A stretch of DNA of 64,000 bases from Pseudomonadota bacterium. GTDB taxonomy: Bacteria; Bdellovibrionota; UBA1018; CAIMNF01. A program made the translations under genes and the position numbers. Numbering within the stretch: the first letter of the stretch is position 1; the number at the start of each line of letters is the position of its first letter. The notes under the pieces are model-generated. The model worked only from the letters and a program-made list of their open reading frames with translations, was not told the DNA's origin and did no database searches. Shown here piece by piece: positions 17,601 to 24,733 of the stretch. The DNA is taken from contig JAIXWV010000006.1 in the NCBI GenBank assembly GCA_027491115.1, forward strand, positions 1-64,000, given 5' to 3'.

Positions 17601-19952
17601 ATTCGTGTCGGAGGAAACAAAAGGAGAAACTGAAGGACTCGTGATCCCGGGGGCTGCAGGAGCCGCAGTGTCCCTGAGCCAACTGAATCCCGTTACCGCG
17701 GAGATATTTCCGGCCGGGTCTGTTTGGACCAAGCTGAATCCGAAATTTCCGTCGGAATTTTTGGTCAAAGGAATCGAGTAGGCTCCAGAAGAACAGGTTA
17801 CCGAAGCCGAGGCATCACCCGAAAGGGTCACGGTAGCCCCCGATTCACAAGTTCCGATCAAGTTAAGATTGGTATCACGACTGACCAGAGGAGAAGTGGG
17901 CGAACTCAGGGAGGGAGCTCCCGGTGCGACTGTATCGCGAGTGAAGCTGACACTCGCCGAACTCGAAGCATTCCCTGCAGCATCCGTTTGATGAACACCG
18001 AAAGAGTAGACGCCGTCTGTAGACCTACTCACAGTGAAGGCAAATACCCCTCCCGAGCAAACCGCACTCTGAGTCGCGGCCCCGGTCAAACTAACCGTGG
18101 CACCGGTCTCACAGGTGCCGTCGATGGTAATCTGGGATGCGTTCGAGACCAAGGTTGCACCCGCCGGATTCACAATGACCGGTCGGGCAGGGACCACGGT
18201 ATCGCGGGTCCACGAGAAAGACACTGCAGATGAACTGTTGTTTGCAGCATCCGTCTGGGAAATGGAGAACCCGTAGGTTGCATCCAAACTTTTGGGCACG
18301 GTAAATGAAAACACACCCGCACTACAGGATGCGGTCAACGCCGCATCTCCGGTCAATCGAACCGACGCCCCGGATTCACACGTCCCACTCAGTACCAGGC
18401 TCGCCGCGTTTCCAGTATGAGGCGAGGTCGGGCTGGTTACCCCAGGTGCCGCCGGAGCCACCGTATCCCGCTGCCAGACATAGCTCACTGACGACGAGGT
18501 GTTTCCGGCCACATCTGTTTGGTTCAGCGAAAAAGTGAATGATCCATCGGTGCTCTTGGGGACAGTGAAAGAAAAGGCCGAAGAGGCACACCCGGTGGAT
18601 CCAGTCCCAGAACCTGACAGTTGAACCGTCGCCCCGGTTTCGCAAGACCCAGAGAGTGTGACGCTAGACGCGTTGTTCACCAAAGGAGAAGCTGGCCCTG
18701 ACAATACCAGCGGGGCCGGAGCAGAAGTATCCCGAATCCAGGTGAGACTGACCGCCGATGAACTGGTTCCTGCAACAGTCACTTGGTGCAGACTGAAGGA
18801 ATATGAACCGTCCGAGGACTTGTTCACAGAAAAGGAGAACGTTCCCGATGCGCAAACTTGGGATTGGGTGGATCCTCCGGTCAGATGGACCGTTGCACCG
18901 GTCGTGCAAGTCCCGCTCAATGTGATGGAACTTGAATTTGAATAGAATGGATTGACTGACGGTGAACTCAAGACCGGTGGAGCAGCTGCCGAGCTGTCAC
19001 GTTGCCACACGAAGGAACTCGATCCCGATAGATTGCCTGCCGAATCCGATTGGGACAAACTGAAGTTGTAGAACCCGTCAATGAACTTTGAAACAGTGAT
19101 GGAAAAACTGGAACCCACGCAGGTGGCAGTACCAGAGGCATCGCCTGCAAGTGACACCGTTGCCCCCGATTCGCAAGTGCCACTTAATGTGAGATTCGAA
19201 GCATTACTCACCAGCGGAGAAGAATAGTTGGTGACCACAGGAGCGCTCGGCGCACTTGAGTCACGATTCCAGGTCAGGCTCGAGACCCCGGAGGCATTGC
19301 CTGCCCGGTCAATTTGAGACACATCGAACGAAAAGGTCCCATCTTGGCTTTTTGGAATCACGAACTGGAACGCATTCCCTGAACAGACTGTCGAGGAACT
19401 GTACCCACCACTGAGACTGACCGTCGTTCCGGTTTCGCACGATCCTCCTAAAGTCAGAGTCGACTGGCTGGACAGATGGGGATTATTTGCCGGAGTGGTC
19501 AGAGCAGGCGCTGAGGGTGCTTGGGTGTCGCGGGTCCATGAAAACGCCACAACCGGTGAAGGAATTCCGGAAGAGTTCACCTGAGTGAGATTGTAGGAAA
19601 AGCTCCCGTCCAAGGTGCTACTCAAGGTGAAAGAGAATGTCCCGGATCCACAGTAATACGAATCTGTGGCAGTCCCACTCAGCTCCACAGTCAGTCCGGC
19701 CGTACAAATCCCCACAAGACTAAGCGTGTCCACATTGGTCTCAAAACCGTTCGCCGGCGACAACACGAGGGGGGGAAGTGGAATGTTGCTGACGGGTGGC
19801 GCCACAAAGGCGAAGGTACTGTCTCCCATCGGACTGGCACCGGGGATTCCGCACGATGCGAGAAAGAAAGATCCAGAGACCATCAAGGTGCTCATGAGAG
19901 CCCTGAAGGACACGTGACCGATCCGGATTGACTGCCCCGCCCATTGAAACAT
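14643..19952 (-). CDS. Giant Ig-like repeat lipoprotein with C-terminal LamG-like domain
   Basis: 1769 residues. Lipobox FLASC (Cys at 34) predicts a lipid anchor. Residues about 58-1419 hold 15 Ig-like repeats of 87-105 residues, each ending in a linker like W-x-RDT-x-AP and each with two cysteines (in G-T-C-E-x-G and about 18 residues later). Residues 1420-1502 form a different beta-sandwich (SNGSHTFSVRATDSAGNV). Residues 1503-1769 resemble a LamG/concanavalin jelly roll (LTIEGWFKFK, WYYLAVTWNSGTVKFYRL, NGSMDELRIS). This is the plan of a long stalk carrying a sugar-binding tip, so adhesion is the best guess. The barrel gene at 13599 follows after 12 bases. An AT-rich stretch at 19990-20040 probably holds the promoter. 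Confidence 0.9.
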   Translation of the reverse strand: MFQWAGQSIRIGHVSFRALMSTLMVSGSFFLASCGIPGASPMGDSTFAFVAPPVSNIPLPPLVLSPANGFETNVDTLSLVGICTAGLTVELSGTATDSYYCGSGTFSFTLSSTLDGSFSYNLTQVNSSGIPSPVVAFSWTRDTQAPSAPALTTPANNPHLSSQSTLTLGGSCETGTTVSLSGGYSSSTVCSGNAFQFVIPKSQDGTFSFDVSQIDRAGNASGVSSLTWNRDSSAPSAPVVTNYSSPLVSNASNLTLSGTCESGATVSLAGDASGTATCVGSSFSITVSKFIDGFYNFSLSQSDSAGNLSGSSSFVWQRDSSAAAPPVLSSPSVNPFYSNSSSITLSGTCTTGATVHLTGGSTQSQVCASGTFSFSVNKSSDGSYSFSLHQVTVAGTSSSAVSLTWIRDTSAPAPLVLSGPASPLVNNASSVTLSGSCETGATVQLSGSGTGSTGCASSAFSFTVPKSTDGSFTFSLNQTDVAGNTSSSVSYVWQRDTVAPAAPGVTSPTSPHTGNAASLVLSGTCESGASVRLTGDAALTASCSAGVFSFTVPKSLDATYGFSISQTDAANNSSSAVSFSWTRDTVVPARPVIVNPAGATLVSNASQITIDGTCETGATVSLTGAATQSAVCSGGVFAFTVSRSTDGVYSFGVHQTDAAGNASSSASVSFTRDTVAPGAPSLSSPTSPLVSRDTNLNLIGTCESGATVTLSGDASASVTCSSGAYSIPLTKNSDGNFGFSLVQTDPAGNISAVTGFSWLRDTAAPAAPGITSPSVSPFVSSDTNLTISGTCETGALIQMSGASTGSVTCSGGGFTFTVTKSSDGNYSFGFVQTDAAGNASGSTSLSWTRSSAIPLTPVMSSPASNPLYSNSDTLVLAGTCTNGNTVEVTGGATLSQACSGGAFSFSVTKTLDGAHSFSIRQRSVSAIYSGAASVVWNRDTVAPAAPVITTPASSPRTANGSSFVVAGTCGAGNSVVISGDTPQASLTCSAGGSFSFTVTETADGTYDYFVNQVDLAGNVSANSTAQWIRDTVSPGMVTVDSPADNPYNSGDTNLTISVSCEPLAVVVVTGSASRSGDCSPLGSYSFSVSQSADGNYSYLIQQTDVAGNASPTLTFAWTRDTTIPFTPVVTASPAPSSNPYYSRGSSLTLRVTCDTARGGTVSLGGDVIETEVSSPANSLFQTCNSSPVTFVIQKSTDGVYHLSFNQEDPNTGATSADAAFTWVRDTTAPSPPSLINPSVSPYIAPGNLTITGICDPNARVNVTDSAAAQTLNTTCSVGGYFSVSVSKSVDGSYPFTLSQTDVAGNTSGSVSFSWGRNSSAIAPPGVSTPLVSPLTNNSSTYNLNGTCTTGYDVVLAGVSASDVVSPAGVLTQTCGANGSFSFQVAKSSDGTFAMTLVQKLLSLTSSAVGRTWVRDTVAPTVTFSSAPAPSSVNVSTTASFVFSANESASFQCKLDSGPYVSCNSPQNLTGLSNGSHTFSVRATDSAGNVRDVTRTWTQAAYNTLALYRFNGTTSAAKWADSGNYTTLAGLNHNLSGTASLSPAATPHQFWHDTSGLSLSSKKEALGFPTTTSTPHSLSASTTNSALDQGRQTLTIEGWFKFKVRPGRDQSITLVSKSGNGTAGNLHSWDFRIFNRSDKYHLEMAVSQNGTNVSVYRSSSSVSLGDPDKDSPWYYLAVTWNSGTVKFYRLRTTSSSVSTLNSSVVVGSSITQLSTTTAPLRIGANASTTASGTHRQFNGSMDELRISQTVRNISTSNYASSLKTTEFSPD
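15447..19781 (-). repeat. Array of 16 Ig-like repeat units within the giant lipoprotein
   Basis: Fifteen related units of roughly 264-315 bp plus one divergent unit. Units fall into blocks that each begin with a variant lacking the TD-x-AGN motif and having C-T-x-G instead of C-E-x-G: units 1-3 (to 18984), 4-9 (17391-18983), 10-14 (15990-17390), 15-16 (15447-15989). Linkers just before units 4, 10 and 15 are also aberrant (RDSSAA, RSSAIP, RNSSAI). Repeats are diverged at DNA level, so recent tandem expansion is unlikely. Confidence 0.85.
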
Positions 19953-20059
19953 GACCGATTTAACTCCCGCCGACCTCTGTCATCAGGATACCAAATCGGC
20001 AGAATGAGCTAAATCCTAAATATTAAATAACAAAGGTTTAATGCAAGCTCAATTCACTC

Positions 20060-20785
20060 TCATTCGCGCTCATCTGGCGGAGGGGTAAGACCCTTCCGAC
20101 CCGGGAACCCCACTTTCAGCTGGAACCCGATCTCCACTTCATCCTGATGAACGGTAGCCTGGTCCATTGCCTTCACTTCGTAATAGCCACGAAGCGTGAA
20201 TCGGGTCACCCCACGGCGCTCAATCTCCACAAATGCCCCGGCGCGATAGCCGCTGACGGCATTTTCAAACCATGGCAACGCAAAAGCCCCATAGGCCCCT
20301 GCCCGCATCAGTTGTTTTTCTAGAACAATCAGTTTTGTGGAGTATTCGAGAGGAACCGACAGGGCGATCACCTTCTTCAATAAAATCGTTTGGGAGTCGA
20401 CCGGCATACCAAGCGGTCGCTGAAAAAGATCCAACCCCAAGTGATAGTGACCCCAGGATGAAAAACTCGAATAATCGAAGCCGCCCCCTAAAAAATAATG
20501 GCTATTGTGCACGATACTGGAGGCTCCGGACGGAGTCTCATAGGTGTATTGGCGTCCGGACAAGAACAGGTTCAACTGATCGTAATCCTGATTGAATGTG
20601 ATCGTCGTATAAGGCCGAAACTCAGGCGCAGGGCGCCCGGTCAGTTTTAGATTAGAACCGAAAGTGTTGGTCGAGCTCAGATAGTGAAATGCACTACCTG
20701 CTGAAACTCCGTATTCCACCCAAGCCCAAGCAGAGGTGTTAACGCAAAGCGCAAAAACCATTAAGAATAATCTGAGTAAAAACAT
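20060..20785 (-). CDS. Predicted outer-membrane beta-barrel protein, unknown
   Basis: 241 residues, signal peptide ending SAWA-WV. The rest alternates hydrophobic and polar residues in strands of ten or so (RPYTTITFNQDYDQLNLFLS, GHYHLGLDLFQR, TRFTLRGYYEVKAMDQATVH, VEIGFQLKVGFPG), consistent with a small barrel of about ten to twelve strands. A charged tail (PPPDERE) follows the last strand. About 110 bases separate it from the giant lipoprotein gene downstream on the same strand. No family recognised. Confidence 0.65.
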   Translation of the reverse strand: MFLLRLFLMVFALCVNTSAWAWVEYGVSAGSAFHYLSSTNTFGSNLKLTGRPAPEFRPYTTITFNQDYDQLNLFLSGRQYTYETPSGASSIVHNSHYFLGGGFDYSSFSSWGHYHLGLDLFQRPLGMPVDSQTILLKKVIALSVPLEYSTKLIVLEKQLMRAGAYGAFALPWFENAVSGYRAGAFVEIERRGVTRFTLRGYYEVKAMDQATVHQDEVEIGFQLKVGFPGRKGLTPPPDERE

Positions 20786-20824
20786 GGCTGAATGGCTGAA
20801 TTGTTTATTTTTATGACATGAGTG

Positions 20825-20852
20825 TCAAGTTTTCACCATGACCCACCGATAA
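20825..20852 (+). promoter_or_regulatory. Sigma-28 (FliA)-like promoter of flagellin
   Basis: TCAAGTTT at 20825-20832 and ACCGATAA at 20845-20852 match the flagellar sigma-28 consensus (TAAAGTTT, GCCGATAA) at 7 of 8 positions each, with a spacer of 12 instead of 11 bases. It lies 80 bases before the flagellin ATG. Confidence 0.6.
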
Positions 20853-20898
20853 ATCCGTCGAAGGGGTATCTCCCCAGAGGAAAGGAGTACGCGAATAC

Positions 20899-20915
20899 CT
20901 GACCATAACGGTCAG
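20899..20915 (+). other. Hairpin in flagellin leader
   Basis: CTGACC-ATAAC-GGTCAG is a perfect 6-bp stem with a five-base loop, 17 bases upstream of the flagellin start. The only strong Shine-Dalgarno-like AAGGAG (20882-20887) is on the far side of this hairpin, while AGGAA directly touches the ATG, an unusual arrangement that suggests translational control. Confidence 0.4.
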
Positions 20916-20932
20916 ATGCGGCAATTCAGGAA

Positions 20933-21766
20933 ATGCGGATCAGTACCAACACCTCAGCGATCAATGCCCATCGCCATCTTGAGCGGACCCAAGCCGCTGA
21001 AGACAAGACGATGAACCATTTGTCGACAGGCAGTCGGATTGCTGAAGCCAGCGAAGACGCCGCCGGGTACTCCGTTTCCACTTCCCTCAATGCCAACATC
21101 CGTTCCACCCAGGCCGCTCTTCGAAACACAAACGACGGGATTTCGATGGTTCAAGTGGCCGAGGGCGCAGTCCAAACCATCAGCGACAAACTCATCCGCA
21201 TGCGTGAACTGGGCATCCAAGCTTCTTCGGATACCATCAGCGACACCGAGCGACGCATGATTCACCGCGAGGTTCAGCAAACCAAAGCCGAGATCGACCG
21301 AGTTGTCAGCACCACCGAATACAATGGGAAGAAAATTCTGAATGGTGGCGGCACTTGGCCCGGGTTCGATGTCCAAGTGGGTATCCATGCGGACGAGAAC
21401 AACACACTCGGTGTCGATCGCCGGAAATTCAATTTTAGCTCGGATCGTCTCGGTTTACACGGGCTCGACTTTTCCAGTAAAGAGTCCGCCCGGGAGCACT
21501 TGGCAGACATCGATTTTGCTCTCGAAAGCGTGAGCAACTATCGCGCGACTTTGGGTGCGCTCCAGAGTCGTTTCACTACCATTGCATCAGGTCTTGGCAG
21601 CAATGAGATGAATCTGAGCGCCGCCAACAGCAGGATCAAGGACGCCGACGTCGCGAGCGAAACGAGTGACCTGGCTCGCAACAAGATCTTGAGAGAAGCC
21701 GGTACCGCAGTCTTGAGCCAAGCAAACACCCAACCGGAACAAGCTCTTCGCTTGTTGAACGGCTGA
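20933..21766 (+). CDS. fliC: Flagellin
   Basis: Filament subunit, 277 residues. The start MRISTNTSAINAHRHLERTQ and the end AVLSQANTQPEQALRLLNG are the conserved D0 helices; GSRIAEASEDAAGYSVST and the VAEGAVQTISDKLIRMRELG segment are the N-terminal D1 core; RIKDADVASETSDLARNKIL the C-terminal core. Length shows only D0/D1 with a short central loop, as in Bdellovibrio-type filaments. The start is fixed by the family. No other flagellar genes are near, so it is an orphan locus with its own sigma-28-like promoter. Convergent with the pilin-like gene, ten bases apart. Confidence 0.95.
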   Translation: MRISTNTSAINAHRHLERTQAAEDKTMNHLSTGSRIAEASEDAAGYSVSTSLNANIRSTQAALRNTNDGISMVQVAEGAVQTISDKLIRMRELGIQASSDTISDTERRMIHREVQQTKAEIDRVVSTTEYNGKKILNGGGTWPGFDVQVGIHADENNTLGVDRRKFNFSSDRLGLHGLDFSSKESAREHLADIDFALESVSNYRATLGALQSRFTTIASGLGSNEMNLSAANSRIKDADVASETSDLARNKILREAGTAVLSQANTQPEQALRLLNG

Positions 21767-21776
21767 GAGGAATGAA

Positions 21777-22022
21777 TCAGAGTTTATCGAAAGTGATCGC
21801 CTCGGAGGCGGTCAAAGTGTCGGGTTGAGTAGTCGCATTGAGAACGTTTGCCTTCAACTGATTGTAGCTTTGCTTTTCACTCATGGATTTTGTCTGGCGG
21901 GCCTGCTGGTACATGTACCCCGTGAAAGCGAGCACCAGGACCGAGAGAATTGCTCCCACGATCATCATCTCCACTAGAGTGAAACCCTCATTCGACTTCA
22001 GTCTTTTCAGGAACGCGTTCAT
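21777..22022 (-). CDS. Short type IV pilin-like protein with prepilin N-terminus
   Basis: 81 residues. A basic leader MNAFLKRLKSNEG precedes the prepilin peptidase site G-FTLVEMMIV with the conserved glutamate at +5 and a hydrophobic helix of about 20 residues; the remaining 45 residues form a short polar tail with no cysteines. This is the size of minimal major pilins such as those of Geobacter or of a truncated pseudopilin. Ribosome site GGGAG lies seven bases before the ATG. No assembly genes are near. It is complete, not obviously broken. Confidence 0.8.
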   Translation of the reverse strand: MNAFLKRLKSNEGFTLVEMMIVGAILSVLVLAFTGYMYQQARQTKSMSEKQSYNQLKANVLNATTQPDTLTASEAITFDKL

Positions 22023-22083
22023 TTAGTTCTCCCTTCCATCAGTCTATCGGGAGGCACGTGCCAGCTCAAGCCCTACCCTCGAT

Positions 22084-22818
22084 TCAACGGAAACCATTGA
22101 CCTTGCCGGGATCTTCCTCCCGCCAACTCCCTGGAGCGAGCTCTCCGAGCTCGAAGGGCCCAAACGATACCCGCTTGAGACTGCGAACCTCGTGACCCAA
22201 TCCGGCACAAAGTCTTCGAACCTCCCGATTCTTTCCCTCTACCAACTCAAGCCGGAGCAGACTCTCTTTTCCACTTGCCTTCAGAAGTGTGGCCAACTGG
22301 GCCTTGAGGATTTCACCTTGATCCTCGATCCCCGCCTCCATCTTCCCCAGCTCTTCTTCGAGTACTCGACCCTCAACGCCGACGATGTAAATTCGGGGAA
22401 CGGCTTGGACCGGATCGGTCAAAAAACTGGATAATCGGGTGAGATTGGTCAGCAGCAACAACCCACTGGTGTGAAGATCGAGCCTACCAACGGGATGGAA
22501 TGAATGGAATTCTGGCGGCAGCAGGTTGTAGATTGTGGGCCGGCCCTCTGGATCCCGCTTAGTGGTCAACACCCCCGTGGGCTTATGCAAAAGAATGAGT
22601 CGCTCCACATCACGAATCGCCTTCAGGCCATCGACCTCAATGTGGGCGGTATCGGGATTCACCTGTCGGACTGGATCACGCTCCACCGAACCATGCACCT
22701 TAACCCTGCCCAATTCGATCCATTCCCGAGCTTCGGTCCGGGAGCAGATACCGAGCTTGGACAAAGCCCTCTCCAGGCTGACTCGACCTTTTTGCTTGGA
22801 ATTCCGATGATTTGCCAT
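22084..22818 (-). CDS. rluB: RsuA/RluB-family rRNA pseudouridine synthase
   Basis: Converts a uridine in rRNA to pseudouridine. An N-terminal S4 RNA-binding domain (RVSLERALSKLGICSRTEAR) is followed by the catalytic domain with the RsuA-family motif PVGRLDLHTSGLLLLTN, whose Asp is the catalytic residue, and by the late NREVRRLCAGLGHEV motif. 244 residues from the ATG at 22818, which has GGAG five bases upstream; a GTG at 22857 in the same frame has its GGGGAGG directly abutting and is less likely. RluB (23S) is the best match in length, but RluE/RluF or RsuA-like specificity cannot be excluded. Confidence 0.88.
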   Translation of the reverse strand: MANHRNSKQKGRVSLERALSKLGICSRTEAREWIELGRVKVHGSVERDPVRQVNPDTAHIEVDGLKAIRDVERLILLHKPTGVLTTKRDPEGRPTIYNLLPPEFHSFHPVGRLDLHTSGLLLLTNLTRLSSFLTDPVQAVPRIYIVGVEGRVLEEELGKMEAGIEDQGEILKAQLATLLKASGKESLLRLELVEGKNREVRRLCAGLGHEVRSLKRVSFGPFELGELAPGSWREEDPGKVNGFR

Positions 22819-22876
22819 CCAAGCTCCATCATAGTCTCGTTTTGACTTTTCGGACACCCTCCCCTAATGTGAGGGC

Positions 22877-23197
22877 ATGGAAAAATTCACTGCCGAGAAC
22901 TTCAAAAAAGGTTTTCTGATCGACGAAGAACTCATGGCCGGAATCACCGAGAGTGAGTCCAATCCGGGAAGCTACACCGCGTTCATCGTGCGGCATACCA
23001 CCGGAGAGACTCTCGGAGTCCGTGAATTCGACAACGCCTTCGAGGCGATTCGTGCTCTGAATGAAATCCCCCGGGAGTGGATGTTCGAGGCGGTTTCAAA
23101 GTGCGGAAGCGGCAACTGCGGCAAAGGTGGCTGCGGCAAGAACGGTGGATGTGGCAAAAAAGCTGCCAAAGAAGCCTGCTCTGACGGGACCTGCTGA
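22877..23197 (+). CDS. Small protein with cysteine/glycine-rich metal-binding-like tail
   Basis: 106 residues, no signal peptide. Residues 1-73 form a compact mixed domain (FLIDEELMAGITESESNPG, YTAFIVRHTTGETLGVREFD). The last 33 residues contain six cysteines in a Gly/Lys background (KCGSGNCGKGGCGKNGGCG, then CSDGTC at the very end). The pattern resembles metal-binding tails; no named family is recognised. Divergent from the rluB gene with a short gap. Cytoplasmic location is likely. Confidence 0.7.
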   Translation: MEKFTAENFKKGFLIDEELMAGITESESNPGSYTAFIVRHTTGETLGVREFDNAFEAIRALNEIPREWMFEAVSKCGSGNCGKGGCGKNGGCGKKAAKEACSDGTC

Positions 23198-23210
23198 GCG
23201 TGATCTTCTC

Positions 23211-23924
23211 TTAGTCGAAATTCCGACCCAAGCGCTCGACACAAACCCGATACCTCTCGAGATGACGGTGGATCTGCGCTCCCGAGAGGTAGAACAGGGT
23301 CGAGAACAACAGGAGCGAGAACACCTGTCCGCCCCACTGTGAAAGCTGCTCCACCCAGGATCGGACCAATTCGCCCGCCCCTGCCCCGTTCACCTCTTCG
23401 GGCAGGCTTCCGAGATCGAGAAACTGGAACATGAAGAACAACACGACGCCCGAAAGCGCCGTCATGTGTCGGTTCTGCATTCGCATGCGATCAATCTCGC
23501 GTTCCAGATGGAACCCGACCAGCTTCCACTCCCTGGAAGTGAGGCGGACTTCCTGACTCAATCGCTGAACCACCTGTTCGCGCCACTCGACTTCCCGGAG
23601 ACTTTCCTCGAGCGCGGCACCGATCCCGCCCTTCTTGAAGACTCTGGGAATCTCACGAAAGGTTGGCCAGATGGAATAGAGCGCGTAGAGGAAGGGCGGT
23701 GTGAAAACGATCACTGAAAACTGGCGGACATCGTTCACGATCTGGAACTTCTTGAGTCCATAGAGAAGTAGGGACATCAGCGCCGGCAGCACCAGACACC
23801 AGAACACCACGCTGAACACTTTGCGGTTCACCATGAGCCGGTGCTGGTTCAAGTCCTCCTGGACCCACTGGATGAACTGTTGATAGGCGTGATGTTCGGG
23901 CTTCAAATCTCGGGTCCCTCCCAC
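23211..23924 (-). CDS. Membrane protein of unknown function
   Basis: 237 residues with four predicted membrane helices in two pairs (about 38-58, 70-90, 153-170 and 199-218), separated by a charged, helical cytoplasmic stretch (GAALEESLREVEWREQVVQR). N- and C-termini are likely cytoplasmic. The listed start is GTG, giving a 22-base overlap with ymdB; a TTG at 23906 forms a TTGA stop-start overlap with ymdB and has GGGAGGG nine bases upstream, so it may be the true start. Last gene of the zapA-ygfA-ymdB operon. No family recognised. Confidence 0.75.
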   Translation of the reverse strand: MGGTRDLKPEHHAYQQFIQWVQEDLNQHRLMVNRKVFSVVFWCLVLPALMSLLLYGLKKFQIVNDVRQFSVIVFTPPFLYALYSIWPTFREIPRVFKKGGIGAALEESLREVEWREQVVQRLSQEVRLTSREWKLVGFHLEREIDRMRMQNRHMTALSGVVLFFMFQFLDLGSLPEEVNGAGAGELVRSWVEQLSQWGGQVFSLLLFSTLFYLSGAQIHRHLERYRVCVERLGRNFD

Positions 23925-24730
23925 TGGATGACCGCTTCTCTCAAGCGCTCGATCCGGGTGGCTTTACCTGTTTTTTCGTCGATATCGATGATCACACAGC
24001 CGTAACCACCGGGTCCCTCGGCGGGCTCGAAACGAACCGGCATCTTGGTCAGGAATTTCCGGATCACGAGATCCTTGCGCATTCCGATCACGGAGTCGAA
24101 ACAACCACTCATTCCGACGTCGGTGATGGCGGCTGTTCCCGCCGGACTCACCCGCTCGTCCGCAGTTTGGACGTGGGAATGGGTACCGACCACAGCCGAG
24201 ACCTGCCCGTCCATGAACCAGGTGAATGCCTGCTTCTCCGAGCTGGCTTCTCCGTGAAAATCGACCAGGATGTTCCGGACTCCTGCGTTCTTCAACTTCT
24301 CGATCTCGCGTTTGCCGCGGTGGAAAGGACACTCGAGAGCATCCATGAACACACGCCCCATGAGGAGCACCACGCCCAGTCTGAGATTCGGGCGGTTCTT
24401 GGATTCGATCACGGCAACACCTTTTCCCGGGACCAACGGGGGATCGGCATCCGCATAATTGGCCGGGCGGAGCAAACGATCACACTTGGCATAAAACTCG
24501 ATGGACTCGGCTTGATCCCATGCGTGGTTGCCGGTCGTGATGAGATCGACTCCCATGTCGAAAAACTCGTGCGCGATTCTTTCGGTGATGCCCTTACCGT
24601 GTGAGGCATTTTCGCCGTTCACGATGATGAAATCCGGCGAATAGTCGGGCATGAGCTTCAGGATGGCGCGCTTCACCGCCTGCCTGCCCGGCTTCCCAAA
24701 AACGTCTCCGAAGAACAGAATCCGCATCAT
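23903..24730 (-). CDS. ymdB: YmdB-family metallophosphoesterase
   Basis: 275 residues, the usual size. Metal-binding motifs of the calcineurin-like fold are visible in order: GDVFGKPGR, NGENASHGKGIT, TTGNHAWDQ, DFHGEASSEK and GTHSHVQTAD, the signature set of the TIGR00282 group. The Bacillus relative is a 2',3'-cyclic nucleotide phosphodiesterase affecting motility and biofilm choice. Here it lies three bases after the 5-FTHF cyclo-ligase gene and overlaps the next gene, inside an operon headed by zapA. Confidence 0.93.
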   Translation of the reverse strand: MMRILFFGDVFGKPGRQAVKRAILKLMPDYSPDFIIVNGENASHGKGITERIAHEFFDMGVDLITTGNHAWDQAESIEFYAKCDRLLRPANYADADPPLVPGKGVAVIESKNRPNLRLGVVLLMGRVFMDALECPFHRGKREIEKLKNAGVRNILVDFHGEASSEKQAFTWFMDGQVSAVVGTHSHVQTADERVSPAGTAAITDVGMSGCFDSVIGMRKDLVIRKFLTKMPVRFEPAEGPGGYGCVIIDIDEKTGKATRIERLREAVIQWEGPEI

Positions 24731-24733
24731 GTC

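Noticed and set aside
14643-19952. Periodic repeats that could suggest CRISPR or satellite DNA
   Set aside because: The period is about 264 bp, units are diverged in DNA and conserved in protein, and the frame is open throughout: coding repeats.
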